From NCBI RefSeq assembly GCF_946478805.1, contig NZ_CAMLDC010000019.1, positions 32,304 through 96,303 on the forward strand: a stretch of 64,000 nucleotides of DNA, given 5' to 3'. This DNA comes from an uncultured Fluviicola sp. Lineage in GTDB: Bacteria > Bacteroidota > Bacteroidia > Flavobacteriales > Crocinitomicaceae. The notes beneath the pieces are model-generated. The model had not been told where the DNA came from, ran no database searches, and saw nothing but the letters and a program-made list of their open reading frames with translations. The stretch's first letter is position 1, and every line of letters begins with the position of its first letter. Shown here piece by piece: positions 26,394 to 35,104 of the stretch. The position numbers and the translations under genes are program-made.

Positions 26394-26568
26394 TGAATTG
26401 AAAATGTAAAAGTGAGAAGTGAGGAATCACTTACTTAGTAAATTTTGCCTTTTCAAAGGTAGATTTGGCTCTTTGAGCATTTTTCTGCAACTTTCAGGGA
26501 CAAAAAATTGAAAAGAATAAAGATAATCTGACTTTTCAATTGTTAATTTTCAATTATCAATTATTTTT
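26394..26568. repeat. Inverted pair of AATTGAAAA-type repeats (family A, copy 3)
   Basis: The left arm is AATTGAAAATGTAAAAGTG. The right arm is CTTTTCAATTGTTAATTTTC followed by AATTATCAATTA. About 110 nt of core lies between them. The element ends 8 nt before the next ATG, so it forms the leader of that gene. Confidence 0.65.
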
Positions 26569-26576
26569 GTTCCATT

Positions 26577-26822
26577 ATGCGTGTAATAGCCGATATACCA
26601 CATGCCCGGTACAAGATTCAGATTTTCTTGTATAATGCAAAATACTTAGTGAAAATTGAATTAGGTCAATTCGAACAGACATTTAAAATCGCCGAGTCGG
26701 ATGTGAACGGTTTGGAAGAGCTGAAACGCATGATAACAGATCAATTATTACACAACTCACTTGAACGGTTTATTTCCATGAGATCGGATTGGGAAGAAGC
26801 ATTTAAAAACAAAGAAATATGA
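26577..26822 (+). CDS. Small conserved-looking cytosolic protein, unknown function
   Basis: An 81-residue protein without a signal peptide. The N-terminal half is predicted beta-rich (YKIQIFLYNAKYLVKIELGQFEQTFKI), followed by two helices (DVNGLEELKRMITDQLLHNSLERF). No family is recognised. Its stop overlaps the next start by 4 nt (ATGA), which supports it as a real gene translationally coupled to the OmpH-like lipoprotein. Confidence 0.65.
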   Translation: MRVIADIPHARYKIQIFLYNAKYLVKIELGQFEQTFKIAESDVNGLEELKRMITDQLLHNSLERFISMRSDWEEAFKNKEI

Positions 26823-27439
26823 AATTAGTACACTTCGTTGCAACAGGTTTGATTTTTGGATTAACAACTGTTGCCTGTTCGGATAAAAAAGAATCTGACG
26901 CTGCCCAAAAAACAAAGGAGGAAGCAGCGCCGTCAGTTCCTACTGTCAGTTCGAAAGGATTGAAGATTGCATTCTATTATTCGGATAGTTTGAAGAACGG
27001 ATTCACATATTATAAGAATGAAGATGCCCGCATCACCAAGAAAGGAGAGGCTTTTCAGAATGAGATGTTGGGAAAACAGCGTCTTTTGGAGCAGAAAGCA
27101 CAGAATTACGAGAAATACATGCGTGAAGGAACACTAACCGGTTCCGATATGCAGAATATGGAAAATGAAATCATGCGTATGCGTGAGCAGTTGATGAATC
27201 AACAGCAAACAAGAGGAGCACAATTGGAAAAGGAAACCAATGAAGCATTGACGGTTCTTTCTAAAAAGATTGAAGTTGCCGGAAAAAAATACTGTGAGAA
27301 ATACGGAATTGATGTCTTGTTGATTCATGGTCAAGGAGGACAGATCAATTTCATCAATGAACAAATGAATGTAACCCAATCATTCATTGACTTCTTGAAT
27401 CACGAACAGGAAATCATGGATAAGGATTTGGGGAAATAA
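26819..27439 (+). CDS. OmpH/Skp-like lipoprotein
   Basis: A 206-residue lipoprotein (signal peptide and lipobox ending TTVAC, then SDKKESDAAQ). The mature region has the Skp/OmpH organisation: a beta-strand start (GLKIAFYYSDSLKNG), a long coiled coil at about 75-155 rich in Gln, Glu, Lys and Met, and a closing strand region (YGIDVLLIHGQGGQINF). Skp proteins chaperone outer-membrane proteins in the periplasm; membrane anchoring as a lipoprotein is a Bacteroidota variant. It is coupled to the small upstream gene and lies 3 nt before the DUF4924 gene. Confidence 0.8.
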   Translation: MKLVHFVATGLIFGLTTVACSDKKESDAAQKTKEEAAPSVPTVSSKGLKIAFYYSDSLKNGFTYYKNEDARITKKGEAFQNEMLGKQRLLEQKAQNYEKYMREGTLTGSDMQNMENEIMRMREQLMNQQQTRGAQLEKETNEALTVLSKKIEVAGKKYCEKYGIDVLLIHGQGGQINFINEQMNVTQSFIDFLNHEQEIMDKDLGK

Positions 27440-27442
27440 GAT

Positions 27443-27994
27443 ATGCTGATAGCCCAACAAAAGCTTAACGAGAACATTGCTGAATATATTTTATACATGT
27501 ATCAGATTGAAGATCTGATCCGTGCATATCAATTTGATCTGGATCGTATCGTTAAAGAAGTAGTGGAACCGAATCTTCCGGATCGTGCTTATTTGGAGCG
27601 CTATAGGGAATGGTATGCAAGATTGATCCAGGATATGAAATCCGAACGGATTATTGAAACCGGGCATCGTCTGGAACTGCAGGATGTATTGGTTGAGTTA
27701 TCCTACTTGCATAATTCATTGCTCACAGTAGTCAATGATGAAAAATACCGGACACTTTATTCTACGGCACTTCCATACATTGAAGATTTCATCGAGCATT
27801 CAAATCTGAAAGGGATGAATCACCTGGAAGTTTGTTTCCACGCACTTTACATGAAGCTGTTATTGAAATTACAGAAGAAGGAAATCAGTCAGGAAACAGA
27901 AGAAGCCTTCGATGCAATGCGTGTTTTATTGGCGTATATCACTCGTTCGTACCACCAGATGAAAACGGGAGAAGGACAGTATTGGAATAATTAA
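27443..27994 (+). CDS. DUF4924-family protein
   Basis: A 183-residue all-helical cytosolic protein of a Bacteroidota-specific family. The opening (MLIAQQKLNENIAEYILYMYQIEDLIRAYQFDL in the sequence) and the end (LLAYITRSYHQMKTGE) are characteristic. No function has been established for the family. It sits 3 nt after the OmpH-like gene and is the last gene of the three-gene unit. Its TAA stop is formed at the first unit of a heptamer array. Confidence 0.8.
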   Translation: MLIAQQKLNENIAEYILYMYQIEDLIRAYQFDLDRIVKEVVEPNLPDRAYLERYREWYARLIQDMKSERIIETGHRLELQDVLVELSYLHNSLLTVVNDEKYRTLYSTALPYIEDFIEHSNLKGMNHLEVCFHALYMKLLLKLQKKEISQETEEAFDAMRVLLAYITRSYHQMKTGEGQYWNN

Positions 27995-28034
27995 TTACGA
28001 ATTACGAATTACGAATTACGAATTACGAATTCGC
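27993..28034. repeat. Heptamer array, five perfect AATTACG units plus a variant (family B)
   Basis: Five consecutive AATTACG units (27993-28027) and a sixth AATTCGC occupy nearly the whole 42-nt gap between two convergent genes. The first unit lies on the stop codon of the DUF4924 gene. Confidence 0.85.
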
Positions 28035-28036
28035 AG

Positions 28037-28807
28037 TTAATATAAATCCTGTTTACTCACGTTCAAATCCACTTTTCCTGAAATTCCGGGCAATCTTCCT
28101 GTTTCTGAAAATTGCCAATGAAGGACTTCCCGATCGGTCATGTATTGTGGTTCCCTGCTGTATGCTGCAATCCAAAAATGATATCCTTCCATTTTTCCAC
28201 GAAACTTCGTTTCATAAAAACTGAGGGAAGTATAGATGATTGGTCTTACTCCGGTCGCTTTTCGAACCTCTTCACACCAGATCAATACTTTTGCTTTCAA
28301 GTCTTCATCTGAAAATCCTTCCTCTTCCACGTCGATTACCGGTGGCAAATCAATACTCCGGATTTTATAGACTGAAAGAAAATGTGCTGCCTGTGGCCTG
28401 GGTGGCGATTTGGGATTGAAGTAATGATAAGCACCGTTTGAGATGCCGTGTTTATTCAAATATTCCCTGTTCCGTTCCCATTGCGTATCCAGGTGATCGG
28501 ACCCTTCCGTGACTTTACAATAAACAAAATCAATGATGGTATCGAATCCTTTTTCATTCAGTAATAGATCCCAATCAATTTCTCCCTGGTGATGAGAAAC
28601 ATCCAGACCGACACTTTTATAACCGGGCGGGATAATTTCGTGGAAATGGCTGGAAGTTTGAATCATTCCATTCGTTTCATACCAGAAATAGAAGAATGCC
28701 GCTACTCCGATAGAAATCGCAATCCAAATAAATTTGCTTTTACCCTTCTTTTTGGATGATTTTCGCCTTGGAGCTGCTTTTTTACGGGTTTGTCTTCTTT
28801 TTGCCAT
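28037..28807 (-). CDS. Membrane-anchored GH25 lysozyme
   Basis: A 256-residue glycoside hydrolase family 25 enzyme that cleaves the MurNAc-GlcNAc bond of peptidoglycan. A very basic N-terminal tail (1-25, Lys/Arg-rich) and one transmembrane helix (about 26-43) suggest anchoring with the catalytic domain in the periplasm. The GH25 signature begins GLDVSHHQGEIDW (67-79), with YCKVTEG, GAYHYFNPK and the catalytic VIDVEEEG (157-164; D159 and E161). It ends at the complete domain. The role may be cell-wall remodelling. Confidence 0.88.
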   Translation of the reverse strand: MAKRRQTRKKAAPRRKSSKKKGKSKFIWIAISIGVAAFFYFWYETNGMIQTSSHFHEIIPPGYKSVGLDVSHHQGEIDWDLLLNEKGFDTIIDFVYCKVTEGSDHLDTQWERNREYLNKHGISNGAYHYFNPKSPPRPQAAHFLSVYKIRSIDLPPVIDVEEEGFSDEDLKAKVLIWCEEVRKATGVRPIIYTSLSFYETKFRGKMEGYHFWIAAYSREPQYMTDREVLHWQFSETGRLPGISGKVDLNVSKQDLY

Positions 28808-28864
28808 TCGGCTGCTAAATTACATGGAAAAAGCTTATTGAAGTCTTACTTAGGAGAGAAAGTA

Positions 28865-29584
28865 TCAAATGCGTATACCAAAATAGATTTTCAGGAGATT
28901 AGGATTTCTGGTAGCTTCCGAGCGATCATCGCGAAACAGGAAATTGTTATCGTATGCGATTCCAAATACTCCAATAACAGGAAGGCTTCCCAATCTTCGT
29001 TCTACATTTGCTGCGAGCCTGATTCCAAAATAATTTACTTCATCTTCTCCGTTGGGAGTTCCGGAAATTCCCATGGTGAGTGATGATGACAGGTTGATGG
29101 AAGTTAACTCGGAGAGATGGAAGGGAACCTGGCATCCCATATGTCCCATGAAGTTGAAAACGTTCTTGTTTTTATAATCGGCATTCATCCCAACGGTTGA
29201 TCCGTAATAGACATATTCCGGCACCGGTTTACTTTTATAGGCTTTTTGATCGTATAGTTCCAGACCGAAAATCCAGTAGACACGGTTCTTATAAATATCA
29301 CCGATACGCAGGTTCAGACCGTAATGAATGACCTGCTTTTTCGGAAGATAATACCTTTGGGCGGAGTCAGCAATGAAAACAGTACCCAATTCAAATCCGA
29401 ATTGAACATAACGCATGTTTTGAGGTACATGTTTGATGATGTACACTTTGTTAACTGTGTCACCAGCTGCAATCTTTACCGGCTTTGTTCTGACAGGTTT
29501 AGTTTTTGCTTTTGGACTTATAATTTGTCCGTATACGATGGAATGCAGGAAAATAAGTGTAAAAAGAGTGATGGTTTTCTTCAT
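28865..29584 (-). CDS. Secreted or outer-membrane protein of unknown function
   Basis: A 239-residue protein with a signal peptide (ending VYGQ), a short basic linker (SPKAKTKPVRTKPVK) and then beta-rich segments (YVQFGFELGTVFIAD, FGLELYDQKAY, NFMGHMGCQVPFHL, IYFGIRI), consistent with a small barrel. No family is recognised. It is on the same strand as GH25 but separated by about 57 nt. Confidence 0.6.
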   Translation of the reverse strand: MKKTITLFTLIFLHSIVYGQIISPKAKTKPVRTKPVKIAAGDTVNKVYIIKHVPQNMRYVQFGFELGTVFIADSAQRYYLPKKQVIHYGLNLRIGDIYKNRVYWIFGLELYDQKAYKSKPVPEYVYYGSTVGMNADYKNKNVFNFMGHMGCQVPFHLSELTSINLSSSLTMGISGTPNGEDEVNYFGIRLAANVERRLGSLPVIGVFGIAYDNNFLFRDDRSEATRNPNLLKIYFGIRI

Positions 29585-29627
29585 TGGTCAATTAGAGTGG
29601 TGCAAAAGTACAGATTTATTCCTGAAC

Positions 29628-31040
29628 TCACAGTTTATAAACCACCCAATCTTTCGTATTCAGGACTACGGGAAGTTCCAGGTACAACTCTCCACCCAGG
29701 TAGCGTTTCAAAACCACAATGTACTTGCATCCTTTTTCCCGGATGTTTTTTCGGAAAGAGGCACTCAATAATTCGTCGTTGCTTGCCACCCAGCCTTTTC
29801 GATGAGCAAAGTAAATAGGGGTTGGGTTATCTATCGTATTGACAACGATCAAATCGGAACGCTTGGAAAAACGATCCATATCAGTTTCCAGTTTCACAAA
29901 GGCTGATTCGTGTTCCTTCAACCGGAAGTCGTGAAGCTGATTGAGTGTTCCCTCTAAAATGATTGCAGCCAGAATAATAATCTGGACCAGGTTCTTTTGA
30001 AATCCGGCAACTCCATATCCGGCAACTAAAGCCATGATCGGTACAAACGGAATAATGTAGTAGGAGTGATGGGTAAATGTAAATCCCGCTTTTAAAGCGA
30101 TTACCAGGAATGCGGCAAAACCAAGGCTAAGAATCCACAGGAGCAGCTTGTTCCGCTTTTTGAAAGCGAAGTAGAAACCGGTTAGAAAGAAGCCGAACCC
30201 GATAAATTTCAAGGCAGAATCGTAGAAATGTTTTAATCCGTCTCCAAGGTTTTCAACGAGTTCCTTTGCCCCGATGCTGATTGGTTTTCCCATGAAGAAA
30301 TGCCAGAATTGATACTTTTCCACCAAATAAGGAACCCAGCTGAAATACCACCAGGCAATAGGAGAAAGTATAATTCCACTTGTGATAAAAAAAACGATTT
30401 TGAGATGGATAGATATGTGTCTATTGAAGATGAAAAATGCGTATAGTACAAGGAGAAATCCCGCGGGTAGTTTGGCTAAAACTCCTAAAAGTGTAAACAA
30501 TGCGAATAGCATTAAATGTAGCCATCTTCGTTTTTGATCCTCGAAAAAACAAGCAGCATAATAGAATCCGATAATTACCAAGGAAGTTGCAAAGGTATCG
30601 GGCATAATTTTCCGGCTGTAGGCAAACCAAATGGAAGCCAATAAAATAATTGAAGCATTAAATGCCGTTTCTTCAGTGAAATACCGTTTCAGAAGTCGGA
30701 AGAAAAACCAAATACCGAAACTGCTTACGATGAGGTTGATCAGTCGGCCGTACCAATGCTGATAACCGAAAACCTCCGAGACCAAATAATCCAGGTAATT
30801 TAGAACTGGAAACTCCATTCCGGTAATTCCTGTTTTTTCACCTGCGAAATCGATTTTTGGATACAGAATGTTGGAAGAACCTTCGTAGAAATTGCGCGTT
30901 ACCATCGTTCCGGTGGTTTGTCGCCAGTTGTGAGCAACCTCCAGCGGGGGATTTGTAATCCCGTACATTCGGATCAGGAAGAAGAATACAATCCAGAACC
31001 GGATATCTTTAAATAGGGGAAGAGCGAAGAATGATCTCAC
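29628..31040 (-). CDS. GT39-family membrane glycosyltransferase
   Basis: A 470-residue polytopic membrane protein. The N-terminal NPPLEVAHNWRQTTGTM region carries the loop-1 acidic/His pattern of lipid-phosphate-sugar transferases of the PMT/ArnT (GT39) type. About nine to ten transmembrane helices follow, then a soluble C-terminal domain. The start codon is GTG, as no ATG is found nearby in frame. It may add a sugar to an envelope glycan or protein. Donor and acceptor are unknown. Confidence 0.7.
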   Translation of the reverse strand: MRSFFALPLFKDIRFWIVFFFLIRMYGITNPPLEVAHNWRQTTGTMVTRNFYEGSSNILYPKIDFAGEKTGITGMEFPVLNYLDYLVSEVFGYQHWYGRLINLIVSSFGIWFFFRLLKRYFTEETAFNASIILLASIWFAYSRKIMPDTFATSLVIIGFYYAACFFEDQKRRWLHLMLFALFTLLGVLAKLPAGFLLVLYAFFIFNRHISIHLKIVFFITSGIILSPIAWWYFSWVPYLVEKYQFWHFFMGKPISIGAKELVENLGDGLKHFYDSALKFIGFGFFLTGFYFAFKKRNKLLLWILSLGFAAFLVIALKAGFTFTHHSYYIIPFVPIMALVAGYGVAGFQKNLVQIIILAAIILEGTLNQLHDFRLKEHESAFVKLETDMDRFSKRSDLIVVNTIDNPTPIYFAHRKGWVASNDELLSASFRKNIREKGCKYIVVLKRYLGGELYLELPVVLNTKDWVVYKL

Positions 31041-31098
31041 GTGTTTTCTTTGATGCTTGCTAAGTTAGGAGAAAAGTTTGAAATTGACACGTGCCGAT

Positions 31099-32166
31099 TC
31101 AACGCTTCTTTTTTGGTTTAACCTGCTTCTCCAATAGTTTCTTTCGTTTTTGAAGTGTCGTAATTGTTTCCTGACTCCTCACAGAGTAATCTACCCCGAA
31201 AACATCCCGGATGTGTACAGTGAGTTTCTGAATACGGGCAATTCGTTCATCATAGAAGTCGATAGTGATTGGTTGATTGGGATTTGGCTTTACCAATGCA
31301 ATGTTCAATTCATAGTGGAACAAGGAATACAGAGTCGGGACGTGCGAATAATGAAAACTTTCATCTACGAATAGGCGTGAAAATAACTTGTCTTTTTGAT
31401 TCCAAATGGAATCGAGGAGTTGCGAACAAACGGTATTATCCTGGTAAACACGCTGCTTTTTCGGTTTTTTTCGAATGGTTTTAAAAGTAGGAGTCTTGGA
31501 AAAAAGACTGAACGCAGGATGAATCGGAGCATGGGTTTTCGCCATGAATTCCGGGCTGGGGTTGTAATAAGTCCGATCTACTGAGATAATAGTAAGTGTT
31601 TTACTTGTTTTATTGCTTTTATCAGGAACCTGGATCTTTGTTTTTGAACTAATATGAGTCCAGGTTGGGTCCATCAACATCCAGTTTCCATTTACGCGAA
31701 CAATGTTCCACTCGTGTGTTACGTCAGTGCCAAGCCGATGAAATTTACGTTCGATGAATTCAAACATTCCGATTTTGGTCTTTCCACTGATTGAAAAGCA
31801 GGGAATATCACTTTTTATACAGAGGTATTCAAACACCCGGGCAAAATCCCTGCAAACACCTTTTGATTTCTTTGCAGTCAATTCCGGATTGTAAAATGGA
31901 GCTTTGATGTCTCCTTTTCGATCGTTGTCATATTTGAAATAAGTTCCCAGGTAACCGTAAAAAAGCCACACTTTTTCTTCTTCATTTTGTCCTTGTAAAT
32001 CGAGAAAGGAGTGAGCTGCTACAAGGTCTTTCCGAGTTGCGAGGTCCATGGACGAAACGATGCTGTCCAACGCATATTTCCTGGAATCTGGAATTTGACC
32101 CAATGCTTTCGCCGAAAGCACAAGCATGCTGATCAGGACAAGAAAGGAAACAGGTTTCAGATTCAT
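31099..32166 (-). CDS. Secreted transglutaminase-like protein
   Basis: A 355-residue protein with a signal peptide (ending KALGQ) and a transglutaminase-like core. The triad is visible as Cys105 in SKGVCRDFARVF, His151 in VTHEWNIV and Asp166 in WMLMDPTW. The family includes peptidases that reverse or replace cross-linking. The C-terminal part (about 180-355) is Lys/Pro-rich and ends in a basic tail (KQVKPKKKR), with no known domain recognised. The gene stands alone. Confidence 0.78.
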   Translation of the reverse strand: MNLKPVSFLVLISMLVLSAKALGQIPDSRKYALDSIVSSMDLATRKDLVAAHSFLDLQGQNEEEKVWLFYGYLGTYFKYDNDRKGDIKAPFYNPELTAKKSKGVCRDFARVFEYLCIKSDIPCFSISGKTKIGMFEFIERKFHRLGTDVTHEWNIVRVNGNWMLMDPTWTHISSKTKIQVPDKSNKTSKTLTIISVDRTYYNPSPEFMAKTHAPIHPAFSLFSKTPTFKTIRKKPKKQRVYQDNTVCSQLLDSIWNQKDKLFSRLFVDESFHYSHVPTLYSLFHYELNIALVKPNPNQPITIDFYDERIARIQKLTVHIRDVFGVDYSVRSQETITTLQKRKKLLEKQVKPKKKR

Positions 32167-32204
32167 AATTAATCGAATATAATAGGAAACACGATTTTTG
32201 TTAC

Positions 32205-32239
32205 AAAAAAAGCGGAGTTCATTTTCAGAACCCCGCTTT
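32205..32239 (-). terminator. Rho-independent terminator of the hydroxybutyryl-CoA dehydrogenase gene
   Basis: A 12-bp stem with one mismatch (AAAGCGGAGTTC against GAACCCCGCTTT) and a 7-nt loop is followed by a T-run on the minus strand. Confidence 0.75.
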
Positions 32240-32264
32240 CAATGATTATTCAGATCGTTTTGTA

Positions 32265-33158
32265 TTACTTCTTAGCAAAATTCGGAGCAACGACCAAGTC
32301 TTTTGTTCCATGGGTCCAGGAATAGAACCCTTCTCCGGTTTTTACTCCTTTTTTACCGGCAGTGACCATGTTTACCAACAACGGACATGGTGCGTATTTC
32401 GGGTTTCCGAAACCGGTATGTAGTACTTCCAAAATCGCCAGGCAAACATCCAAACCGATAAAGTCGGCCAATTGCAATGGACCCATCGGATGAGCCATTC
32501 CCAATTTCATTACGGTATCAATTTCCTCAACCCCCGCAACTCCTTCATACAAGGTGTAGATTGCTTCGTTGATCATCGGCATCAGGATCCTGTTTGCCAC
32601 GAAACCAGGATAATCGTTTACTTCAACCGGAACCTTATTCAGTTTTTTGGAAGTTTCCATGATCAGGTTCGTAACGGCATCTGTTGTGGAATATCCGCGA
32701 ATGATTTCAACCAATTTCATTACCGGAACCGGATTCATGAAGTGCATTCCGATCACTTTTTCCGGGCGATTGGTTACCGAAGCAATTTTCGTGATGGAAA
32801 TGGAAGATGTATTTGAGGCAAGGATTACATTTTCTGCTGTCAGAGCGTCCAATTGCTTGAAGATATTCAATTTCAGATCCACATTCTCTGTTGCTGCTTC
32901 AACCACCAGTTCCACACCTTTCACACCTTCTTCCATGGAAGTGAATGTGGTGATGTTTGCCAAAGTAGCTGCTTTATCTGCCTCCGTGATAGCTTCTTTG
33001 GCTACCTGACGATCCAAATTCTTAGTGATTGTTGCCAATCCTTTGTCCAATGAAGCCTGAGCCACATCGATCAATGACACTTTATATCCAAATTGTGCGA
33101 ACGTGTGGGCAATTCCATTTCCCATTGTTCCTGCACCGATTACTGCTACGTTTTTCAT
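32265..33158 (-). CDS. 3-hydroxybutyryl-CoA dehydrogenase
   Basis: NAD-dependent dehydrogenase of 297 residues that interconverts acetoacetyl-CoA and 3-hydroxybutyryl-CoA. The Rossmann motif GAGTMGNG is at 8-15, the catalytic residues are in NTSSISITKIA (Ser118 region) and GMHFMNPVPVMKLVEII (His139), and the C-terminal helical domain is complete (GFVANRILMPMINEAIYTL). It is a stand-alone short form, not fused to enoyl-CoA hydratase. It probably serves fatty-acid or butanoate metabolism. Confidence 0.92.
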   Translation of the reverse strand: MKNVAVIGAGTMGNGIAHTFAQFGYKVSLIDVAQASLDKGLATITKNLDRQVAKEAITEADKAATLANITTFTSMEEGVKGVELVVEAATENVDLKLNIFKQLDALTAENVILASNTSSISITKIASVTNRPEKVIGMHFMNPVPVMKLVEIIRGYSTTDAVTNLIMETSKKLNKVPVEVNDYPGFVANRILMPMINEAIYTLYEGVAGVEEIDTVMKLGMAHPMGPLQLADFIGLDVCLAILEVLHTGFGNPKYAPCPLLVNMVTAGKKGVKTGEGFYSWTHGTKDLVVAPNFAKK

Positions 33159-33297
33159 GAAGTAAGTTCTTATTTTCGTGTGCGTCGCTTGGGCCGGAGC
33201 TTCAGCGAAGGCACAAAGATAATGAAAGTTTACAGAGAGTAGAACGCGTCAAGAGAAATCTCACTTCGGAATTCTTAGTCGATGAGGTGGTTCATAG

Positions 33298-33936
33298 TTA
33301 TCTTAAGTCGAATTTGATTGGGAGAATAAAACGCGAATTCACTGCCGTGTCTTTGATTTTTCCGGGTGTCCATTTCGGCATTGCCTTAGTGAAGCGTTTT
33401 GCTTCATTGTCCAATAAGGGATCAACTCCACGTTTAATAACAACATCCGTGATGGAGCCATCTTTTAGTACAATAAAACCAACGTATACTTTTCCCGTTA
33501 TTCCCATTTCGTCGGCTTGAACTGGATATTTTAAGTTATCACGCATGTATTCTCTTAGTTTTCCAATTCCACCAGGAAATTCTGCGGGAATATCGACTAC
33601 ATCGTAGATTTTGTTTTCCTCATCTATAATTGTAACCTTTGGTAATGGAGATTTTACAACAACTGGCTCGAAACCGGGTTCAGGTTCAATGGGTGTAAGC
33701 TCAAAACGAGGGACTTCTGGCGCAAGAGGAACTTGTTCGGATTTTTTCCTTTTCTTTTTTTGTGTTTTTTCAGGAGGGATAGTGGTTGTGGGAATGATCT
33801 TTTTTTTAGGAGTTTCCTTCAGTCTAACCAATTTGGGTGCTTCGTCTCGATAACTATCGGAACCAGATTCACAACTGCTGAATGAAATGGATAGTACTAG
33901 TGCTGCGGACAAAAGAGGTAGCTGATGTAATGGCAT
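33298..33936 (-). CDS. Lipoprotein with TonB C-terminal domain
   Basis: About 212 residues. The start was set at the ATG before PLHQLPLLSAALVLSISFSSC, a lipoprotein signal peptide; 23 upstream codons were dropped. A Pro/Lys-rich linker follows (KKKIIPTTTIPPEKTQKKKR), then a TonB_C-type domain at the end (GITGKVYVGFIVLKDGSI, RFTKAMPKWTPGKIKDT, ILPIKFDL). Being a lipoprotein and not inner-membrane anchored, it is unlikely to be a classical energy-transducing TonB. Such proteins are common in Bacteroidota and their role is unclear. Confidence 0.78.
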   Translation of the reverse strand: MPLHQLPLLSAALVLSISFSSCESGSDSYRDEAPKLVRLKETPKKKIIPTTTIPPEKTQKKKRKKSEQVPLAPEVPRFELTPIEPEPGFEPVVVKSPLPKVTIIDEENKIYDVVDIPAEFPGGIGKLREYMRDNLKYPVQADEMGITGKVYVGFIVLKDGSITDVVIKRGVDPLLDNEAKRFTKAMPKWTPGKIKDTAVNSRFILPIKFDLR

Positions 33937-34162
33937 ATCAAACGGGTTTAAAGTTTCATTCGAAACTACTGGTTTTTGGAGGATGCTTGAATAGTGATGT
34001 AGCAATGGGTAGTTTTGATTGATTCTTCGGAAGGTATTCGAATTGAAAGGAATAGCTCGAGATTAACCAATTTCTCTCATTTAACTTTTTTTTTCTTTTC
34101 GAATGGTATATTTACTCCACTAAGTTAAATGATTAAACCTTTCAACGAATACAAAACAACCT

Positions 34163-35104
34163 ATGGAACAACACGAAAAGCGTTTGTCCCGAACTGAATT
34201 AACGGCACTTGCCAATAATTCCGATTTAAGTCCGGAACAAAAGAAACAAGGTTTTCGCGATCAGATTCTAATCCATCGAACAGAATATCAGCAATTTTTA
34301 CAATGGGTGCTTTTAGTAGGTGGAATTAGCCTGCTTGCATTCGGATTGATTTTCTTCTTTGCATTCAATTGGCGCGATATACCCGCAAACTGGAAATTTG
34401 CGACGGTTTGGATTTTCCTTCTCGGATTTTCAATTCCAAGTTTTTTACCCAAAATCCCTTTACTGACGAAACAACTCTTGGTTACGGTGAGTTGTGTGAT
34501 GGTCGGCGTATTATTTGCCGTATTTGGCCAGGTTTATCAAACGGGAGCCTTTACTTACCAGTTTATCGGGCTTTGGTTGGCGCTCATTGCAGTTTGGGTT
34601 TTTACGATGCACTTTATGCCTTTATGGATCCTGTTCCATTTGCTTTTCTGCGTCGCGCTCTATGATTATTACGACAATTTCTTTGCGGTCTACGTTTACC
34701 TTTTCGGAGCTGTGGCGCTCACGGTTTTGTGGAACCAGTGGAAACCCGGGAAAGAATTTCCTTATTGGTACTTACTCGTCGTACTGACACCCGCAATTGT
34801 TTTCAGCACTGCCCGCACGTCCATTATTATTGCAGATAATCCATTCATGGCCAAATTCAACTGGATCGAATTTTCGGTATTCATCTGCTGTGTCGTCTCA
34901 CTCTTTTGTTTGGCACTTTATAAAAAATGGTTGGTACCGATTGCACATATTGCCTTGTCATTGATTATTATCATGAATGCAAAAGTTATTTCGGCTTCCG
35001 ATGACAATTTGTTCATACCGGCATTCCTTACTTTGGGTGCTCTGGTCGGAAGTGTATTCTTTTTGATTTATTTACGAAATACCTGGAAGAATGGAAAAGC
35101 ATAA
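34163..35104 (+). CDS. DUF2157-domain membrane protein
   Basis: A 313-residue protein with a soluble N-terminus (SRTELTALANNSDLSPEQKK) and then about nine transmembrane helices. The start of the DUF2157 domain is clear in FLQWVLLVGGISLLAFGLIF followed by NWRDIPANWKF. It is the first of three overlapping genes: the next starts 14 nt before its stop. The family has no assigned function. Confidence 0.8.
   Translation: MEQHEKRLSRTELTALANNSDLSPEQKKQGFRDQILIHRTEYQQFLQWVLLVGGISLLAFGLIFFFAFNWRDIPANWKFATVWIFLLGFSIPSFLPKIPLLTKQLLVTVSCVMVGVLFAVFGQVYQTGAFTYQFIGLWLALIAVWVFTMHFMPLWILFHLLFCVALYDYYDNFFAVYVYLFGAVALTVLWNQWKPGKEFPYWYLLVVLTPAIVFSTARTSIIIADNPFMAKFNWIEFSVFICCVVSLFCLALYKKWLVPIAHIALSLIIIMNAKVISASDDNLFIPAFLTLGALVGSVFFLIYLRNTWKNGKA

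Noticed and set aside
27993..28034. CRISPR-like array
   Set aside because: Units are 7 nt without spacers and there are no cas genes; it is a simple tandem heptamer repeat.
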